Assembly: GCA_963533935.1 (NCBI GenBank) | Contig: CAUSQL010000002.1 | Coordinates: forward strand, 26,145-90,144 | Direction of reading: 5' to 3' | DNA from: CAUSKK01 sp963533935 | Lineage (GTDB): Bacteria > Pseudomonadota > Gammaproteobacteria > Cardiobacteriales > Cardiobacteriaceae | DNA: 64,000 nucleotides | In this document: positions 63,946 through 64,000 of the stretch, one piece after another | How the letters are laid out: the number at the start of each line of letters is the position of its first letter | Position numbering within the stretch: position 1 is the stretch's first letter | Notes under the pieces: generated by a model | What the model was told of the DNA's origin: nothing | Database searches by the model: none | Seen by the model: only the letters and a program-made list of their open reading frames with translations | Position numbers and translations under genes: made by a program

Positions 63946-64000
63946 TTTACAAACGGACGGGCGCTTCTCCTGTATGTATTTAAAGCATTATTTACATACA
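63946..64000. repeat. palindrome-family repeat, cut by the window edge
   Basis: A left arm TTTTACAAACGGACGGGCGC then TTCTCCTGTATGTATTT and the start of the right arm (TTTACATACA) are visible before the sequence ends. By analogy with other copies, a gene 3' end is expected just beyond. Confidence 0.85.

Noticed and set aside
59..64000. interpretation of the repeats as a CRISPR array
   Set aside because: Copies are scattered singly between genes, are inverted pairs, and there are no regular spacers or cas genes.

Overview
The window looks like a chromosomal segment of a gammaproteobacterium. The evidence is the gene order yceD-rpmF-plsX-fabH-fabD-fabG-acpP-fabF-mltG, engB divergent from a cytochrome c4 gene, a PilS/PilR pair, UspA-type, RsmJ, GrxB, DarP/YjgA and LolA proteins, and a type II dihydroorotase. 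A host-associated, respiratory relative of the Cardiobacteriaceae is my best guess, but that is inference from overall impression. Most of the window is GC-rich. The stretches at about 5.1-11.7 kb and 18.3-22.5 kb are visibly AT-richer. No rRNA, tRNA, prophage, transposase or CRISPR array was seen.

Layout. 0-5 kb: dapD, clpA-pyrC (one-base overlap) and ppa. 5-14.7 kb: a run of exported proteins (Lys/Ser-rich, Pro-rich, two DUF4878-like paralogues, a helical protein, a J-domain/membrane/pilin-like fusion, LolA, an FkpA/Mip foldase and a paralogue that keeps only its dimerisation domain), then UspA, HemE and two more envelope proteins. 14.7-20 kb: an esterase-like hydrolase, proS with a coupled secreted protein, and a class A beta-lactamase-like serine hydrolase. 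19.8-27 kb: the fatty-acid/phospholipid initiation operon ending in mltG. 27-35 kb: pncA-dsbC, darP-hemW, two small lipoproteins and carB. 35-42.3 kb: a copper/nitrogen-oxide island with a Tat beta-propeller, a PCu(A)C copper chaperone with a His-rich tail, a SCO-TlpA fusion, copper nitrite reductase NirK and, divergently, quinol nitric oxide reductase. 42.6-50.6 kb: OsmC-like-rsmJ-ogt, nitroreductase, prfA, gdhA, cytochrome c4 and engB-tauE. 50.7-56.4 kb: a tightly overlapping operon rsmE-pilS-pilR-murB-HAD-DUF971. 56.4-64 kb: xth, grxB, tyrB, hom, nnrS and lpxB-rnhB.

The most striking non-genic feature is a dispersed family of large palindromes, at more than 20 loci. Arms of about 29 bp read ACAAACGGACGG-GCGCTT-CCCCTGTATGT. 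They sit almost only at gene 3' ends, usually 0-40 nt from a stop codon, and often one per gene in convergent gaps. They come as short (about 80 bp), long (about 107-135 bp, with an extra module in one or both arms), inside-out and half copies. They may be terminators or mRNA-end stabilisers, non-autonomous mobile palindromes, or uptake-type signals; the sequence alone does not decide.

The genes suggest partial denitrification (NirK, quinol NO reductase, NnrS) with dedicated periplasmic copper delivery, in a cell whose exported proteins very often carry Ala/Lys/Glu- or Pro/Ser-rich disordered tails or linkers.
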